The position numbers were made by a program, and so were the translations under genes. Of a stretch of 64,000 nucleotides of DNA, positions 42,728-51,294 are shown one piece after another. The stretch spans positions 1-64,000 of the forward strand of contig JAPJBO010000185.1 of NCBI GenBank assembly GCA_030068145.1. The letters are read 5' to 3'. The notes under the pieces are model-generated. The model worked only from the letters and a program-made list of their open reading frames with translations, was not told the DNA's origin and made no database searches. Source of the DNA: Diplonema papillatum. Its lineage: Eukaryota > Euglenozoa > Diplonemea > Diplonemida > Diplonemidae. Every line of letters begins with the position of its first letter. The first letter of the stretch is position 1.

Positions 42728-43360
42728 TGCACAATCACTTGTTATATAACAAGTGACCTAACAAGTGAAAATGTATAACAAGTGCCACTTAATATATAGC
42801 AAGTGATCACTTGTTATATAACAAGTGATTGCTTGTTATATAACAAGTGATCTAACAAGTGAAAATGTATAACAAGTGCCACTTGTTATATAACAAGTGA
42901 TCACTTGTTATATAACAAGTGATCTAACAAGTGAAAATGTATAACAAGTGCCACTTAATATATAGCAAGTGATCACTTGTTATATAACAAGTGATTGCTT
43001 GTTATATAACAAGTGATTGCTTGTTATATAACAAGTGATTGCTTGTTATATAACAAGTGATCTAACAAGTGAAAATGTATAACAAGTGCCACTTGTTATA
43101 TAACAAGTGATCACTTGTTATATAACAAGTGATTGCTTGTTATATAACAAGTGATTGCTTGTTATATAACAAGTGACCTAACAAGTGAAAATGTATAACA
43201 AGTGCCACTTAATATACAACAAGTGATCACTTGTTATAAAACAAGTGATTGCTTGTTATATAACAAGTGATTGCTTGTTATATAACAAGTGACCTAACAA
43301 GTGAAAATGTATAACAAGTGCCACTTGTTATACAACAAGTGATCACTTGTTATATAACAA
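42728..43360. repeat. palindromic satellite (half-site ATCACTTGTTAT)
   Basis: The unit is a perfect 24-bp palindrome whose half is ATCACTTGTTAT, interspersed with CTAACAAGTGAAAATGTA and ACAAGTGCCACTT spacers. About two dozen half-site pairs occur here, and more at 44,468-44,500 and 45,690-45,770. Every unit can form a hairpin or cruciform. Confidence 0.95.
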
Positions 43361-43896
43361 GTGTTTGGCTGCAATTTCATAAGGAACCTGGGGTTTGTAC
43401 CTACCTACGCCTGCCCACGAGAGAAAATCACGTGATCTGCAAGACACAAGGCTCCACCTGGTCCAGACAAAAATATCGGGGAGTTTCGGGGAAATTCGGG
43501 GAGTTTCGGGGTATTTCCTTTGTGGCGACCACTTTCCCTGCAGCCGGCCTTGGCGATGGCGGGGAGGGGGCTACGCTATTACGGCCCTACCTTGCGCAGA
43601 GCGGTCCCGTGTTTGGTTATGCCCCGAAGACGAAGATAGAGGCTGAGAAGGAAGGACAGACTGGGAGGACGCCCGAACCGACACCGAAGTCGAGACGCAA
43701 GCTGCGACCATCAGCCCAAAGCGCCACAACGGAAGCGGCGGATGCCGGCGCCAACACCGCCATCGAGAACGCCGCAGAAGGCGACGACACTAGGACGGCC
43801 GCTGCAACGAAGCGGCGGCGTAAGGACTCGCCATCATCGAAGACAGAGGTGCGAGATAAGGTGCCAGTGACGAAGAGAGGTAGCACGAAGAGGTAG
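43318..43896 (+). CDS. possible basic protein of inner element 1, unrecognised
   Basis: An open frame ends with TAG at 43,894. The first about 45 codons run through satellite and TIR and the nominal start is GTG, so the true start or exon boundary is unknown. From about 43,600 the sequence looks protein-like: Pro/Thr/Lys/Arg-rich with an apparent nuclear-localisation cluster (TKRRRKDSPSSK) and a basic end (VTKRGSTKR). No transposase or DNA-binding domain is seen. It may be the only coding remnant of the element, or chance. Confidence 0.3.
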   Translation: MPLVIQQVITCYITSVWLQFHKEPGVCTYLRLPTRENHVICKTQGSTWSRQKYRGVSGKFGEFRGISFVATTFPAAGLGDGGEGATLLRPYLAQSGPVFGYAPKTKIEAEKEGQTGRTPEPTPKSRRKLRPSAQSATTEAADAGANTAIENAAEGDDTRTAAATKRRRKDSPSSKTEVRDKVPVTKRGSTKR

Positions 43897-44470
43897 TCAC
43901 GAAAGAGAGCAGATGCAGATTATCGCCATGTACGGACCTTGGACTTTTCTGGAGCATCTGGGTGGGATATTATGGTCCCCTGAGTGCTTTTCTGCCCGCC
44001 AGGTGGTGTGTGCTGCCAGTGGGGGTAATTTTCTGGCAGTCTCGGTAACAGTCAATCTCGCTCCCCGAAATAGGCAAAACCCCCTGATTTCGTTGACAGG
44101 CCGAAAACCCTCCTTTTTTGGCTTTGGTGCAAATACGCAGTTCCGCAGCTTTTTGGCCGTAAATTCGGTGTCATGCCGCAGTGGAGGTGATGTGTAATAC
44201 CCGGAGTACGGTCACCGCCTTGGGCGAAAATGTCAAAAACACGAAACCACGCTCGTTTGGCTGGGCCGTGGTACCCGGCTCGGGGGTTTTCACACGACAA
44301 GAAACTTCGACCCACAGAAAAACCTCGAATGAGCGGTTCGGGTGTGCAAATGCCAAGCGTGCTTCCAGCAACCGTTTGTTTGCCAAAAGCCTAGTGTCTT
44401 GCAGATCACGTGACTTTCTCTCGTAGGTAGGTACAAACCCCAGGTTCCTTATGAAATTGCAACCAAACAC
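43361..44470. mobile_element. inner element 1 with about 85-bp TIRs
   Basis: 43,361-43,450 and 44,387-44,470 are inverted copies (GCAATTTCATAAGGAACCTG, GGTTTGTACCTACCTACG, ATCACGTGATCTGCAAGACA). Because satellite units flank both ends, the exact termini are ambiguous. Confidence 0.85.
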
Positions 44471-44721
44471 TTGTTATATAACAAGCAATCACTTGTTATC
44501 ACTCATTCCACGAAAAAGTGTCACAGATTTCGGCTTTTTTCGGATTTCTGCCGAAAATTTCCATCTGCAGGTCCGAAAATGGTCGGTTTCGAGATTTTTA
44601 GGACACGTTTGAATCCGTTGAGGACAGGGCTTTCCGAATATCTGGTCGGATAAAAACTTTGACCGACCCCCCCCCCCCATAAATTGAGGCCGGGTCTCCA
44701 AAAAATGGGGTCTGAAAATCG

Positions 44722-44951
44722 ACTTTTTTTTTTGTATAAGCACCTGCTTTGTAGGAAATGCTTGAGGAGACTGCCAGTTGCGATAGATCAAAGGAGGTAA
44801 ATGTGCTGTAGCCCACACGAAACACAGGTAACCCTGGGTTTAGTGGCGGGCGTAAGCGTTCAACAAAAAAGACCCACTTTGTAGTTGTATTGTTTTCTCC
44901 CCCTCTAGCCTCCTTCGAAATGAGCACAAGGCAGTCCCTCGAGTATTTTTC
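44722..44951 (-). mobile_element. retroposon-like element G, copy 1 (antisense, intact ends)
   Basis: On the minus strand: start near AAATACTCGAGGGACTGCC, end AGGTGCTTATACAAAAAAAA. About 225 bp. It is the uninterrupted version of the copy split at 51,704-54,072. Confidence 0.85.
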
Positions 44952-45105
44952 TCGGCATGCAGGAACAAGTCAGATTTGACTCGCCACAGAATTCTACGGG
45001 GGTGCCGATACGGTCCCGTGACAGAACTACGCGATTCCTCAAAAATTTGGCGGAAAATCCCAAAATTGTGCCTCCTCCTGCCGGATACGACGAAATTCTT
45101 TTCGA

Positions 45106-45190
45106 GAAAAAAAAACACCCAAAGCGGGACTCGAACCGGCGACCAAAAGAGTCATTGGTGAGTGCACTGACGGCTATGCTACTTGTGCCA
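45106..45190 (-). ncRNA. tRNA-like Pol III unit
   Basis: On the minus strand an A box TAGCATAGCCG (45,181-45,171) and B box GGTTCGAGTCC (45,137-45,127) match consensus and are 44 nt apart, followed by a T9 run (45,116-45,108). The acceptor can pair 6 of 7 positions (two wobble), the D stem 4 of 4, the T stem 4 of 5. The anticodon arm does not fold cleanly, so this is a pseudo-tRNA or tRNA-derived promoter, not a confident tRNA gene. Confidence 0.5.
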
Positions 45191-45403
45191 AAAATCCGAG
45201 AATATTTTTCTCTTCTTCCGTCGCAAACCACCAAAATGGTCGCTGGTTCGATTCCTCGGGGCGTCGAGTGTTTTGGAGCTCGTAGCGCGTGTTCTGCTTA
45301 CAGTGGTGGTGTAGCGGGGGTCAAACCGCAGACTTCCTGACGGGTCACGCGAACCACCGGAAGGATGATTCAAATACCGAAAATGAAATCGCCCGCGTTT
45401 TTT

Positions 45404-45484
45404 TAGCCCGTGGTCTAACGGGTAGCACGCCCACTTGTGGTTCTGGGGGTACTTGGCTCGATTCCTGCGAGGAGTGTTTTTTTT
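45404..45484 (+). ncRNA. tRNA-like Pol III unit, second copy, opposite strand
   Basis: A box TGGTCTAACGG (45,411-45,421) fits consensus; B box GGCTCGATTCC (45,455-45,465) has one mismatch; a T8 run follows at 45,477. The cloverleaf is poor. A third isolated B box, GGTTCGATTCC, lies at 45,245-45,255 without an A box. Confidence 0.4.
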
Positions 45485-46068
45485 GAGGACCGAAAATCGG
45501 CCCAAAAACGTCTAAAGTGCCATCTGGGGGTCAGATTCTTGGCTATATCGAGTTCCAAAAAGGTGCCGATACTTGCCGTGGATAGCTCTTTCCATCCCAA
45601 AAAAAATTTCCGGATTTTGCTCAAAATTTGACCTGAACATGTCGGATATGAGGAAGCAAAAATCTGTGACACGTTTTCGTGGAATGAGTGTTATATAACA
45701 AGCAATCACTTGTTATAAAAAGCAATCACTTGTTATATAACAAGTGACCACTTGTTACATCACTTGTTAGAAATATAACTAGTTATGTCCCAAAAAAAAC
45801 AGCTAACAAGTGCGTCGTGTAATCGGACAGTGCCATGATACTACCAGTGGATGGAATATGGCTGAACGCCGCTAAGCCAGAACCCAGTTTAGAGGAATGC
45901 GTGAGTTACTCAGGGCACATCGGATTTAATGGGCCACGGCTAGTAGCTTCGTCGAACGGCAACTTCCGAATTCCACGTCCAGATCCCGTGACACCAACCG
46001 GGGTCTATACGAGTCCGAATGGACCGGCGGGCGTAACGCACTGAGCCTTGAGGGGTCAACGCCTGGTC

Positions 46069-46506
46069 CTATCTGCGTGGAACCTCGCGGCAGGCTCGGC
46101 CAACGGTATGCCGATAGCTGTCCGGCGTTCGGGTTAGGGTGACAAGCCAGTAGTGAGTTGCGTCGGCCAGCCGACGCCCAATCTGGCACTTTTCCGCATT
46201 TTCCTTCGCCGGTTTGCACAGCCGCTGCGCGCGGAAGTCGGCTAGGCACTCGTGGTCGTACTGGTTGCCGGTCATCGGCAGCTCCCACGGAGCCGGCTTC
46301 CCGGCGTAGCTGTCCCGCTGCCGCTGCTCGTGCACCACGTCCGGCTCCGCCTCGGGCCGCTGGCACCTGCCCAGAGACTCGGCGTACCGTGCGGCACACG
46401 CCTCGACGGACACCTGCGCCACCCGCCGTCCTGGCGTGCGGAGCTTCTCCAACGCGACGTTCCGCTGCGTCGCATCTTCGCACTTCTTGCGCTTTCCGCG
46501 TTTCAC
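46069..46506 (-). CDS. possible exon of a CHCH-like (Cys-pair helix) protein
   Basis: A minus-strand frame of about 145 codons with GC-rich third positions. The N-terminal part is basic (KRGKRKKCEDATQR). Then come two Cys pairs in helical context: CAARYAESLGRC (ten residues between) and CLADFRAQRLC (nine between) with a further Cys ten residues on (CKPAKENAEKC). Twin CX9C proteins are small mitochondrial intermembrane-space or respiratory-complex proteins; this arrangement is only similar. The frame opens with GTG, so a real start or an upstream exon is missing, and the last about 30 codons look like read-through into non-coding DNA. Confidence 0.35.
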   Translation of the reverse strand: MKRGKRKKCEDATQRNVALEKLRTPGRRVAQVSVEACAARYAESLGRCQRPEAEPDVVHEQRQRDSYAGKPAPWELPMTGNQYDHECLADFRAQRLCKPAKENAEKCQIGRRLADATHYWLVTLTRTPDSYRHTVGRACREVPRR

Positions 46507-46960
46507 GACGGTAAAAAGAGCGACTGAGGGAATTGACTCACTTGCGTACGTTTCGTGGGGGCTCAGCTCCCCAGGGCGGGTTGCTTCCGCAGGCGGTCGC
46601 CTCCGGAAGCTGCCTCGCCGAGCCGGTCCGTCCCTATCTCTTGAAACTGCATCGGAGTGCCTGCCGCTGTTTATTACAGTGAATCACGGTCCACCACGGT
46701 ATATCAGGTCCATCCCTAGTCCCAAGAGCTGCATCGAATTTCCCGGTGCTGTATTCTTCGGTCTATCACGGTCCATCAAGAGGGGATGGACCGGCTCACT
46801 CTCGAAGATACAGTCGGCGTCTTCGGTCTTTACCTACCGACTACCCACAGCCGTTCACAGTACTGACCATAATATTAGGATCCCCACGGCGTTCTATTTT
46901 TTCCCCCTTTTTTTTTTTTGTGTTTTTGTTCTACTACTTTCTGTTCCTCCTCGGGCCTTT
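46507..46960. other. no gene recognised
   Basis: GC-rich then pyrimidine-rich sequence. ATCACGGTCCA-type strings repeat near 46,683 and 46,766. A T10 run precedes the retroposon F copy. Confidence 0.5.
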
Positions 46961-46965
46961 TTTTT

Positions 46966-47855
46966 CTTTTTTTACATAAGCGCCAGCTTGAAAGGAAATG
47001 CTCGACGATGCTGCCCGACAAAGAACAGAAGGGATCCCAAGTGCTGTTACTACCGAACCACGTGGTGAACGGACGTGAGGTCATGCGGGTCTACCCCCCA
47101 CACGACAAATCACACAAACACCACAGATCAAAGTCCTGAACGAGAAAGCAACACACGGTGGTGTAAGCGAAGAACAAATGACGCTAACAAAAGAGGATGA
47201 AGTGGATACAGGGAGGCCGCGGTGGAGGCTGGTTGGTGTAAGCGAAGAACAAATAACGCTAACAAAAGAGGATAAAGTGGATACAGGGAGGCCGCGGTGG
47301 AGCAGGCGACGGGGCTGGTTGGTGTAAGCGAAGAACAAATAACGCTAACAAAAGAGGATGAAGTGGATACAGGGAGGCCGCGGTGGAGCAGGCGACGGGG
47401 CTGGTTGGTGTAAGCGAAGAACAAATAACGCTAACAAAAGAGGATGAAGTGGATACAGGGAGGCCGCGGTGGAGCAGGCGACGGGGCTGGTTGGTGTAAG
47501 CGAAGAACAAATAACGCTAACAAAAGAGGATAAAGTGGATACAGGGAGGCCGCGGTGGAGCAGGCGACGGGGCTGGTTGGTGTAAGCGAAGAACAAATAA
47601 CGCTAACAAAAGAGGATGAAGTGGATACAGGGAGGCCGCGGTGGAGCAGGCGACGGGGCTGGTTGGTGTAAGCGAAGAACAAATAACGCTAACAAAAGAG
47701 GATAAAGTGGATACAGGGAGGCCGCGGTGGAGCAGGCGACGGGGCTGGACGGTGTAAGCGAAGAACAAATCCGATTGTGTTTGTATTGTATTTGCCCCTT
47801 ACCTCTATATTTCCTCCCTTCCATTCGGAGTCGAAGCAGCTACGTCGAGTATTTT
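46966..47855 (-). mobile_element. retroposon-like element F, copy 2, with internal expansion
   Basis: Ends match copy 1 (36,721-37,013): left part 46,966-47,180, right part 47,757-47,855. Between them a minisatellite has grown inside the element. Confidence 0.85.
47158..47760. repeat. 86-bp minisatellite, about 7 units, inside element F
   Basis: Each 86-bp unit joins about 20 bp of element F (GTGTAAGCGAAGAACAAAT) to about 66 bp of foreign sequence (AACGCTAACAAAAGAGGAT ... GGCGACGGGGCTGG). The first unit is shorter by about 14 bp. Adjacent units are nearly identical, differing mainly at GAGGATGAAG versus GAGGATAAAG. Confidence 0.95.
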
Positions 47856-48082
47856 TCGTGTGTGCCTGTGTTGCCTTAGTGGTACCAAGAGTTCGAAGCG
47901 CGGACACAATGCATTGTTTCTGAAAGAATTAGTAGTTGGCACGCAATATGGCAAAACAGGTGAGCTCCGCTACGCGCACGAGCAACTCAAAGCACCTGCG
48001 GAGATGAGACGACTACCTGCGGGCGGTAGACTGTCGCAGATTGTCGCTGCTGATACGATGCAATCATGTCCAAACTAAAGGG

Positions 48083-48238
48083 CCGGGTCGAATCACAACA
48101 CCGTGTTATTATTAGTTTTGTCAAATACTACATATTTCGGGTACACACAGTAGCAGGGCCCAATACTGGCAGTGTTTTTTTTTTGACAGCCGTACGCGTG
48201 TCAAATAACTGCTAATATTCGACCCCCCCCCCCCCCCC
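48083..48238. mobile_element. possible short MITE (GGGTCGAAT ends)
   Basis: GGGTCGAAT near 48,085 and ATTCGACCC near 48,218 are inverted, 140 bp apart. Only 9 bp, so weak. The right end merges with poly(C). Confidence 0.35.
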
Positions 48239-48322
48239 AGTGCTGATGCTAAGGCCCTAAACTCGGCATCGTTGTCAGCCGGACGGCAACGAGGGGTGGG
48301 TGGGTACCCCCCCCCCCCCCTC

Positions 48323-48486
48323 CTGACAAACCAGACTCACACCGCAGTCCTGTCTGCAGACACTCAGGTTCCACGCTGATGATGGTCCGCCTTATGTGTC
48401 CGTGGCTTAAAGGACCGAAACACGGCGCAGACGGGACCAGTGCGGTGTTGAGCACATACCCATTCCAAGCACGTTCTTGCAATCCC
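48323..48486 (+). mobile_element. SINE-like element C, copy 3 (3' part)
   Basis: From TGACAAACCAGACTCACACC to CACGTTCTTGCAATCCCC; nearly identical to the matching part of copy 4, suggesting the two arose by local duplication. Confidence 0.85.
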
Positions 48487-48656
48487 CCCATTCCAGTAGG
48501 GTACTTCGCGTAACGCGACTTGCTGCCCTCAGCACGCAGGATTACTTCCTCGCACTCTTTTCCTTTTGGTACTTCAACCATTGGTGCTGCACACGGCAAC
48601 CCCATGTCCACTGTGCTCTGCGGAGTTTACTTCGCAGATTGCCACCGTAAAAAGAA

Positions 48657-48987
48657 GACAAGTCAGTGCTGCCTAGCGAGTCGCAGTCACAATCAGGGCG
48701 AGTGCCCTGAGTTTTTTAACTGATTGCTCAGACACGGTTGTAGGGGCCTTCTCCCGTGACGGATTCGCCTGTGCTCTAGTAGCACGGGTGGTCCTGGCTG
48801 TGACGAGCTACGAACAGCCGCCTGACAAACCAGACTCACACCGCAGTCCTGTCTGCAGACACTCAGGTTCCACGCTGATGATGGTCCGCCTTATGTGTCC
48901 GTGGCTTAAAGGACCGAAACACGGCGCAGACGGGACCAGTGCGGTGTTGAGCACATACCCATTCCAAGCACGTTCTTGCAACCCCCC
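48657..48987 (+). mobile_element. SINE-like element C, copy 4 (longest)
   Basis: Starts GACAAGTCAGTGCTGCCTAG like copy 2 and ends CACGTTCTTGCAACCCC; about 330 bp. Confidence 0.85.
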
Positions 48988-49484
48988 CCTCCTGCATGCC
49001 TGCAGGGCCTGTGTGCAGCAGGGTGGTTTCCACAGCAGCGACCAAGAAAAAAAAATCTTTTTTTTTTGGCCTAAATCCTCCCAAAAAAGCACTCGAAATT
49101 TTTTTTTTCGACCCACGATTTTTTTTTTCGACCCACTTTTCCCACCATTTCACCTTGCAGAATTAGCTAAGGTGGGTCCCACAGTAGGTCCACAGTGGGT
49201 GCACCAGGAGGGGGGAGGGGGGTACCCACCCCACCCAGGGTTAGCAACTTCGTTTTGGGTCTCAGGCTTAGTATCAGCACTGCCCCCCCCCCCGAGCTTT
49301 TTTGGAGGATTTGGGCCAAAAAAAAAGTTTTTTTTTTCTTGGTCGCTGCTGAGGAAACCACCTTAGAGCGGGTCACCACCCTGCTGCACACAGGCCCTGC
49401 AGGAGGGGGGGGGGTACCCACCCACCCCTCGTTGCCGTCCGGCTGACAACGATGCCGAGTTTAGGGGCCTTAGCATCAGCACTG

Positions 49485-49538
49485 GGGGGGGGGACCCAGG
49501 GTTAGCAACCTCGTTTTGGGTCTCAGGATTAGTATCAG

Positions 49539-49570
<32 letters not shown>

Positions 49571-49699
49571 TTTTTACTACGTCTTACTGCGAAAACTGTT
49601 CGCGCGTTTTCTCTTGACGTTGGTGTTTGGTATTTTCGTCTTCTTCGTCTGTTATACGTATTTCTCGCTCTCTCCTCTATCCCTTCTTCCTGCTGTCTT
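49485..49699. repeat. CACTG-ended repeat and poly(C) tract
   Basis: GTTAGCAACCTCGTTTTGGG with TATCAGCACTGCCCC at 49,500-49,560 is a direct repeat of 49,232-49,286; a run of about 28 C follows. 49,613-49,699 is pyrimidine-rich and leads into the GOST exon fragment. Confidence 0.65.
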
Positions 49700-49895
49700 C
49701 TGCGCGGAACTTCACGCTGACGGTGGCGGACGACATGCGGCGGGTGGTGGGGATGGACATCGGCACTCGGCTTTGCGGCGGGAGGCATCGTCGAGTTCCG
49801 CATAGAGTACATCAACATGAAGGACCGGGCGGACGAGCAGCTGACCGACCCAGTGGGCTTCACGCTCGACTGGGTGCCGACGGAGCCCTTCTCTC
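49700..49895 (+). pseudogene. broken copy of GOST exon 1
   Basis: Matches 51,361-51,535: AACTTCACGCTGACGGTGGC, ATCAACATGAAGGACCGGGC and TTCACGCTCGACTGGGTGCC are shared. Small indels around 49,755-49,795 and a changed 3' end break the frame; the signal-peptide part is missing and no splice donor is visible. The locus is a partial duplicate that has decayed. Confidence 0.9.
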
Positions 49896-50157
49896 CGGCT
49901 TTCGCCGCGGTGTGATGATTGCGTCGAATACATTGATATTTCGTGGCTGTGTCGAAAAATACATTCCGAGGACGTTTTTGAACGCTTTTGAATCCGTTGA
50001 GCTCAAGGACAGTCTGGGGCCCTGGAATGGAATTGTAAACGAACTGCATCTCGTACCAGAGAGTTTTTTCCTTTGGTAATCGTTCAGGGCCAAAAACCCT
50101 GGAAAACACAAAACGAAGGAATGTACTTGGTGTCGTGGTGGTCGAAGGCCTGACAAT

Positions 50158-50327
50158 CACACTAATGCAACAAATTCGGTGGGTGGTGACCCCTCCGAAC
50201 AGCCTCCCTGGCCCTGGCCCACGCCTGATGCCGCAACCCCTTAACCCGGGCGGCGAGGAACCTCAAGGGGAGCAGCGCGAGAGGCATCATCCACGCTTCA
50301 AAGGCCCACACACTAATGCAACAAATT
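50158..50327 (+). mobile_element. dispersed element D, copy 2 (internally deleted)
   Basis: Same 19-bp direct repeats as copy 1 at 50,158-50,176 and 50,309-50,327, also preceded by CCTGACAATCA as in copy 1. About 180 bp of interior are missing. Confidence 0.85.
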
Positions 50328-50331
50328 TACA

Positions 50332-50469
50332 CTTGGTGTCGGTAACAAACAGTCCCGGACATGGCTAGCCATAACCCATAGCGAAAGCGTGCACCAAATA
50401 TACACTCATGAACGGTCACACGGAGACCCTAAACCCCCGGAATTTCAAGCGAACTTTATCTCTAAAACA
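50332..50469 (+). repeat. dispersed repeat E, copy ending at a start codon
   Basis: TTGGTGTCGGTAACAAAC, ACATGGCTAGCCATAACC, GGTCACACGGAGACCCTAAA, then AATTTCAAGCGAACTTTATC immediately before the ATG of the next feature. Confidence 0.7.
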
Positions 50470-50552
50470 ATGCCGCCACGCGCCTCAGCGGCACTCGCGG
50501 CAGCGATGCTGGCGACGCTTTTCGCCGGTTCCGCGGGCACGGTGAACTCCAG
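50470..50552 (+). pseudogene. copy of the GOST signal-peptide start
   Basis: ATG at 50,470 encodes MPPRASAALAAAMLATLFAG, closely matching the start of the GOST gene at 51,295. Homology stops after GGTGAACTCC, where unrelated sequence follows. That sequence (GAAAGCGAGAATTTGG) recurs at 51,047 before the true gene. Confidence 0.85.
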
Positions 50553-51294
50553 GGTTGGTGAAATGAAAGCGAGAATTTGGAATAGAATCCCTGGACGCGA
50601 AACTAAAAGAGGAGGGCCTGTATGTGACATAAACCACCAATGACCAACAACCAAGGTACCCACCGATCCTCTTACCTCGTGTAACCACCACTCTTACGAC
50701 ACTCAGAGCACAAAGGATATCTTCCCATAACGACGAAGGTCACGGAGACTTTACTTTAAAACCCCGGAACTTCTTACCTCGGGCTTATTTCGGACCGGCC
50801 GCGTTGCTGCCCTCAAACCTCGCACTCGTGTGCTTGCTAGCAAGAAAGATAAACGGCAAACCAAGCTAGACCACTAAACTGCACTACTTGTGCCACGAAA
50901 GATACAAATCCCGATACCATGCCGCATAAAGAACATGAGTCTGCAAAATACACCGCCCGAACAGTACAGTTTTTCGGGAGGGGAGTTTCAAGCGAACTTT
51001 CGCTCTAAAAGAGCTGACATCCGGCTGCCTCCGGGTAGCTCTAAAACGAAAGCGAGAATTTGGGGTAATATTAGATTCACGGTTAAACGAAGCTAGCGCA
51101 CAAGGTTTGCCTGATCTCGCGCCTACTTTCCGATACCAAATAGATGCTGTATTCTAACACACACTCTCTCTCTCTGTCTCGAAAACCACCGTCTTTCTCA
51201 GTCTGTAGTTCTTAGACTTCAAACGAAATAACGCTAGAAATAAGGAAAGGGGACTGGCTTGACGAAAAAAAGAGAACCCAAGCAAAACACAAGA
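50553..51294. other. upstream region of the GOST gene
   Basis: Contains repeat E-like pieces (CTTTAAAACCCCGGAACTT at 50,751; TTTCAAGCGAACTTTCGCTC at 50,987) and a (CT)n-like tract near 51,165. Probably holds the promoter; no clear TATA-to-start arrangement can be fixed. Confidence 0.45.

Larger units (their letters stand above)
44500..45690. mobile_element. inner element 2 with about 31-bp TIRs and tRNA-like cargo
   Basis: CACTCATTCCACGAAAAAGT at 44,500 and onward matches the reverse complement of 45,660-45,690 with one mismatch over about 31 bp. TTAT flanks both sides (TTAT before 44,500 and after 45,690), a possible 4-bp duplication. The interior holds a retroposon G copy and tRNA-like units; no transposase. 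Confidence 0.75.
42710..45821. mobile_element. composite inverted-repeat element built on a palindromic satellite
   Basis: TACACGACGCACTTGT at 42,710-42,725 is the exact reverse complement of 45,806-45,821, giving outer ends with TA at both boundaries (a TA duplication would suit a mariner-like mechanism; inference). Inside the left end lies a 640-bp palindromic satellite and inside the right end a shorter stretch of the same motif. Between them are two further inverted-repeat elements (43,361-44,470 and 44,500-45,690). No transposase domain is recognisable. Confidence 0.7.
48238..49484. mobile_element. foldback element with about 195-bp TIRs, left arm split by an insertion
   Basis: Right arm 49,290-49,484 is continuous. 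Its left partner is in two pieces, 48,238-48,323 (CAGTGCTGATGCTAAGGCC ... GGTGGGTGGGTACC) and about 48,994-49,098 (CCTGCAGGGCCTGTGTGCAG ... CAGCAGCGACCAAG). The 670 bp between them contain element C copies 3 and 4. The right arm has an extra about 20 bp near 49,365. No coding capacity. Confidence 0.85.

Noticed and set aside
42728..43360. Telomeric or centromeric repeat
   Set aside because: The unit is palindromic and AT-rich with no G-strand bias, and it is bounded by inverted ends of a mobile element.
45106..45190. A functional tRNA gene
   Set aside because: A and B boxes and two arms look right, but the anticodon stem does not pair in a standard frame and no anticodon can be assigned; kept as tRNA-like only.
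47081..47907. Repeated 83-codon minus-strand frames (FFAYTNQPRRLLHRGLP type)
   Set aside because: They are the 86-bp minisatellite read on the reverse strand; 86 is not a multiple of three, so there is no single repetitive protein.
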